From an uncultured Erysipelotrichaceae bacterium (GTDB lineage Bacteria > Bacillota_I > Bacilli_A > RF39 > UBA660): DNA of 8,824 nt. Shown piece by piece: positions 6,534 through 8,824 of this stretch; position 1 is the stretch's first letter; each line of letters starts with the position of its first letter. Below the pieces are notes generated by a model, which had not been told where the DNA came from, searched no databases, and worked only from the letters and a program-made list of their open reading frames with translations. Position numbers and translations under genes: made by a program. Where the stretch lies: the NCBI GenBank assembly GCA_902797005.1, contig CADBRE010000039.1, forward strand, positions 1 through 8,824, in the 5' to 3' direction.

Positions 6534-7268
6534 TTAATCAAATAATCTATGTTGCATGCTATCTGGATCATCTAAATACATTTTATATACTCTATAGATC
6601 ATAGTATCTTTATAGTCAGTAATTTTAAAATTATCATTTAAATCTAGTATTTGTCCATTTCTGTAACTTATTAGTATTGGAGAATGTGTCGCTATTATGA
6701 ATTGACTTCCTTGTTTAACTAAATCGTCAATAAGACAAAGTAGTGTCATTTGCCTTTCAGGAGAAAGTGCTGCCTCTGGTTCATCTAGGATGTATAGTCC
6801 TTTATCAGTAAATCTGTTTTTCACCAAGTTAATAAATGATTCACCATGAGAGCATTCATGCAAATTACCACCGTAAGAATTATATAAACTATAAAAGCCA
6901 TCTTCCTCCACTAGCCTTTGTACTTCAGAAGAAAAATTATAAAAGCTTTCTGCTCTTAAGAAGAATTTAGTCTTAGGCTTATCATAAAAAGGCACTCTCA
7001 AGTAATTAGAAAGCGCAGAATGTGTATCAGCCGTTTTAAATGAAAAGTTTTCTGTTCCGCCTTCTGGGTTAAGACCTAGCGATATAGCTAGAGCTTCTAT
7101 AAAAGTAGACTTACCTATCCCGTTATCACCAATTAAGAAAGTGACTGGTTTAGTTATTTCTAGTTCTTCAAAGTTTTTAATAACTTCAATATTGAATGGA
7201 TATTTACTAAAATCTTCTATTCTATCTCTTTCTAAAGTTATCTTTTTAATGAATAATCCATCTAACAT
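6534..7268 (-). CDS. Stand-alone AAA/ABC-type ATPase, COG3910-like
   Basis: This is a soluble 244-aa P-loop ATPase with a single ABC/SMC-like nucleotide-binding domain. Motifs in order are Walker A GDNGIGKST (47-55), a signature-like SHGES (140-144) in place of LSGGQ, Walker B LYILDEPEAALSP (158-170, with E163 as the likely catalytic base) and the H-loop ATHSP (H195). An N-terminal KKITLERDR strand and the absence of membrane segments or a partner permease argue against transport. The short, coiled-coil-free form matches the predicted-ATPase group COG3910, whose cellular role is not established; relatives with this core occur in DNA repair and phage-defence systems. The start is firm: a perfect AGGAGGTGA lies just before the ATG. 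It follows rhuM by 37 bp with no evident promoter or terminator between them, so co-transcription with dinD-rhuM is likely. Confidence 0.9.
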   Translation of the reverse strand: MLDGLFIKKITLERDRIEDFSKYPFNIEVIKNFEELEITKPVTFLIGDNGIGKSTFIEALAISLGLNPEGGTENFSFKTADTHSALSNYLRVPFYDKPKTKFFLRAESFYNFSSEVQRLVEEDGFYSLYNSYGGNLHECSHGESFINLVKNRFTDKGLYILDEPEAALSPERQMTLLCLIDDLVKQGSQFIIATHSPILISYRNGQILDLNDNFKITDYKDTMIYRVYKMYLDDPDSMQHRLFD

Positions 7269-7305
7269 ATTTTCACCTCCTACTTACTTTATTAATACAC
7301 TATAT

Positions 7306-8319
7306 CTATTCATTATTTCTTACATATTCTAGGAGTTCATCAAAATCAGACATATAGCCTTCATCTTGGACAACTCTGTACTTTTCATACTCTGAGAGCG
7401 CTAATGCATCAGCTATTTCCCTTTTAACTTTTCCATTATCATGTAAGATATTATACTCATTTACTTTTAGAAACAATTCTAGCTTTTCTTTCCATTCACT
7501 CATAGAAATAATATGTTTTAATTTTACTTGTCTTTCTGCAAAATCTAAATACATAGACACCAAATTATTTAGTTCATTTATTTCATCTTTATTAAGATAG
7601 TTTTTAGCAACAGTTACATCGCTTTCCAATATCTTTCCATTTGGAGCATCCGCCCAAGTTTGAAGTCCCATATTTTCTTTAGATGAATCTACTCGGCTAT
7701 AAATAATTTCCGGAGCTGTCATACCAGTTATAGCATAATGCAGTTTATTTTGAACGTTTTTATAAAACTCTTTAGTTATTTCACTATTTTTATCATAATT
7801 ATAACTGCATTCTTTGTATATGTCAGTTATTTTTTGATAAAATCTTCTTTCACTAGCTCTAATTTCTTTTATTTTTAATAGTAATTCATCAAAATAATCT
7901 TTCCCAAACTTAGGGCCATTTTTTAAAAGCTCAGTATTTACTACAAATCCTTTTTTAATATATTCTTTTAAAGTATATGTAGCCCATTTTCTAAACTGTG
8001 TTGCCTCATAACTATTAACTCTATAGCCTACTGCTATTATTGCATCTAGACTATAGAAATCAGTATTTCTTTCAACTTCTCTATTGCCTTCTTTTTGAAC
8101 TATTCGAATTTTTCGAATAGTTGCATTTTCCTCTAGTTCGCCTGAAAGAAAAATCTCTTTCAAATGGTAGTTTATAGTATTTACTTTCACAGAAAACAAC
8201 TCAGCCATTGTCTTTTGTGTTAACCAAAAATCTTCATTATCATACAAAACTTCTATTTTTGTATTTCCGTTTTCACTTTGATATAAAACTATATCTTTTA
8301 AATTAGCTATTTTATTCAT
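7306..8319 (-). CDS. rhuM: RhuM family protein
   Basis: This is a 337-aa, apparently complete member of the Virulence_RhuM family, named for rhuM of Salmonella pathogenicity island 3. The molecular function of the family is not established. Family hallmarks in order are the winged-helix-like N-terminus with FWLTQKTMAELFSVKVNTIN (31-50), FYSLDAIIAVGYRVNS (88-103) followed by ATQFRKWAT (106-114) and TLKEYIKKGFV (116-126), REIRASERRFYQKITDIY-like text (KEIRASERRFYQ, 151-162), VQNKLHYAITGMTAPEII (189-206), NMGLQTW (216-222), AKNYL (238-242) and MYLDFAE (256-262). No signal peptide or membrane segment is present, so it is cytoplasmic. Its RBS (AAGGAG) lies inside the end of dinD, and its ATG comes one base after the dinD stop, so translation is probably coupled. 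It ends in TAG shortly before the RBS of the ATPase gene. Members are scattered on islands and beside restriction-modification genes, which suggests horizontal origin. Confidence 0.93.
   Translation of the reverse strand: MNKIANLKDIVLYQSENGNTKIEVLYDNEDFWLTQKTMAELFSVKVNTINYHLKEIFLSGELEENATIRKIRIVQKEGNREVERNTDFYSLDAIIAVGYRVNSYEATQFRKWATYTLKEYIKKGFVVNTELLKNGPKFGKDYFDELLLKIKEIRASERRFYQKITDIYKECSYNYDKNSEITKEFYKNVQNKLHYAITGMTAPEIIYSRVDSSKENMGLQTWADAPNGKILESDVTVAKNYLNKDEINELNNLVSMYLDFAERQVKLKHIISMSEWKEKLELFLKVNEYNILHDNGKVKREIADALALSEYEKYRVVQDEGYMSDFDELLEYVRNNE
8098..8122. repeat. Perfect 11-bp inverted repeat inside rhuM
   Basis: AACTATTCGAA (8098-8108) and TTCGAATAGTT (8112-8122) flank three T residues. 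The repeat lies at about rhuM codons 66-74 (ATIRKIRIV). No other copy was noticed in the window. It could be an intragenic regulator or recombinase site, or only a by-product of the Ile-Arg codons. Confidence 0.7.
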
Positions 8320-8320
8320 G

Positions 8321-8824
8321 CTATTCTCCTTTCTTAGTTTTATTCTCTTTTTCTAGTTCTTTTAAACTTTTATTAGGTGTAGGCAGCTCTTCCGACATAG
8401 TTAAACCTTGGCTCTTTAAAAAGTTTCTTATGCCTTTACCCATTTTATAATGAGCTTCTTTTGCTTTTCTTTCACCTTTAATTTTGTCTTTCTTTAGTTT
8501 AGCTTCTGTGTGAGCAATTCTAAATAAGTTATCAATTAATTCTTCACTGCCCATATTATCTAAAACATCTTCTCTATATCTTAAACCTTTTCTTTTAGCA
8601 ATATCGTTTGCTGTTTCTCCGTTGTATAAGCCTTTGTAACCAGCATTGTGAAATTGATCAAAGTTTTTTACTCCAGCATCCCTAGCAGCTTGATTAAGAG
8701 AATAATTACGTTTTCTAGTTAATTCTCTTTGATAAAATCTTTTCTCATCTTCTGTTAATGAGTTATATTCTTTTTCACTTAATTCTTGTTTTCTTGTTTG
8801 AATAGCAAAATAGGTTTGTGCTAA
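8321..8824 (-). CDS. dinD: DNA damage-inducible protein D (DinD), C-terminal 167 residues; start beyond the right edge
   Basis: The frame is open to the window edge, beginning LAQTYFAIQTRKQELSE, so the ATG at 8554 is internal (MGSEEL) and not the start. The sequence follows E. coli DinD (about 270 aa) across its C-terminal part: AGQTYFAIQTRRQEL, EDEKRLFLRNEL, AAQQAGV, FQNHGYQGLYGG, IHQRKGL, LDHMGSTELAANLFRATQTEEKL and MPEELPTP correspond here to LAQTYFAIQTRKQEL, EDEKRFYQREL, AARDAGV, FHNAGYKGLYNG, IAKRKGL, LDNMGSEELIDNLFRIAHTEAKL and MSEELPTP. The N-terminal BRO-like DNA-binding domain would lie off the window. In E. coli the gene is LexA-controlled, and the protein inhibits RecA filament activities. 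Any LexA site here would be upstream, out of view. The stop TAG is one base from the rhuM ATG, and the last codons (KKGE) carry the rhuM ribosome site. Confidence 0.92.
   Translation of the reverse strand, partial: LAQTYFAIQTRKQELSEKEYNSLTEDEKRFYQRELTRKRNYSLNQAARDAGVKNFDQFHNAGYKGLYNGETANDIAKRKGLRYREDVLDNMGSEELIDNLFRIAHTEAKLKKDKIKGERKAKEAHYKMGKGIRNFLKSQGLTMSEELPTPNKSLKELEKENKTKKGE

Noticed and set aside
6416..6604. 62-codon plus-strand ORF across the polA start
   Set aside because: It overlaps the polA start, its promoter and the ATPase end. Its composition is low-complexity hydrophobic, with no RBS.
7269..7305. Separate promoter for the ATPase gene
   Set aside because: The 37-bp gap has AT-rich -10-like strings but no -35 at suitable spacing, so co-transcription with rhuM is simpler.
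7141..7332. 63-codon plus-strand ORF
   Set aside because: It is a shadow of the ATPase and rhuM ends, with no coding signature.
746..8319. Mollicute code with TGA as Trp
   Set aside because: Trp is encoded by TGG throughout the genes, and no gene needs to read through TGA to be complete.
8321..8554. A complete 77-aa gene starting at the ATG at 8554
   Set aside because: The same frame is open to the window edge and encodes recognisable DinD sequence upstream of this Met, so the ATG is internal.
7306..8824. dinD-rhuM as a classical toxin-antitoxin pair
   Set aside because: Gene sizes and families do not match known toxin-antitoxin modules. Overlap and coupling alone do not support that label.

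Overview
The window is AT-rich (low GC) DNA with a Gram-positive, Firmicutes/Bacilli-like character. Ribosome binding sites are strong (AGGAGGTGA, AAGGAAGG). DNA polymerase I is of the Bacillus type, with a degenerate proofreading domain, and the surface proteins are single-pass anchored. The genes read with the standard bacterial code: Trp is TGG, and TGA is not needed as a sense codon. An uncultured gut Bacilli or RF39/Erysipelotrichia-like organism would fit, but the exact taxon cannot be fixed from this window. Every convincing gene is on the minus strand, so transcription runs from right to left. No tRNA, rRNA, CRISPR array, transposase or integrase was seen.

Right part (8824 to 6534): a tightly packed probable operon in the order dinD (its start lies beyond the window), rhuM and a small COG3910-like AAA/ABC-type ATPase. 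dinD and rhuM are separated by one base, and rhuM and the ATPase by 37 bases. DinD and RhuM are accessory proteins typical of phages, islands and restriction-modification neighbourhoods, so this looks like a DNA-damage or defence-type cassette beside a housekeeping gene.

Middle (6495 to 3722): polA, with its own sigma-A-like promoter and a strong hairpin terminator. The 3' end is odd. An in-frame TAG stands where the usual C-terminal W-Y-D-A-K has Tyr, and N-A-K-TAA follows. A protein-like scrap of about 23 codons then fills the space up to the terminator.

Left part (3513 to 1): two units coding for membrane-anchored, extracytoplasmic proteins. The first unit has a TTGACT-17-TATAAT promoter and a leader of about 300 nt holding hairpins and an interrupted small ORF. 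It carries two tandem paralogues (222 aa and 578 aa) with nearly identical 83-bp starts, and it ends at a hairpin terminator. The second unit has a homologous promoter and leader, again TTGACT-17-TATAAT, and drives an InlB B-repeat protein that runs off the left edge. The shared promoter-leader sequence suggests that these surface proteins are co-regulated. The stretches 635-690 and 3514-3721 hold no supported gene.
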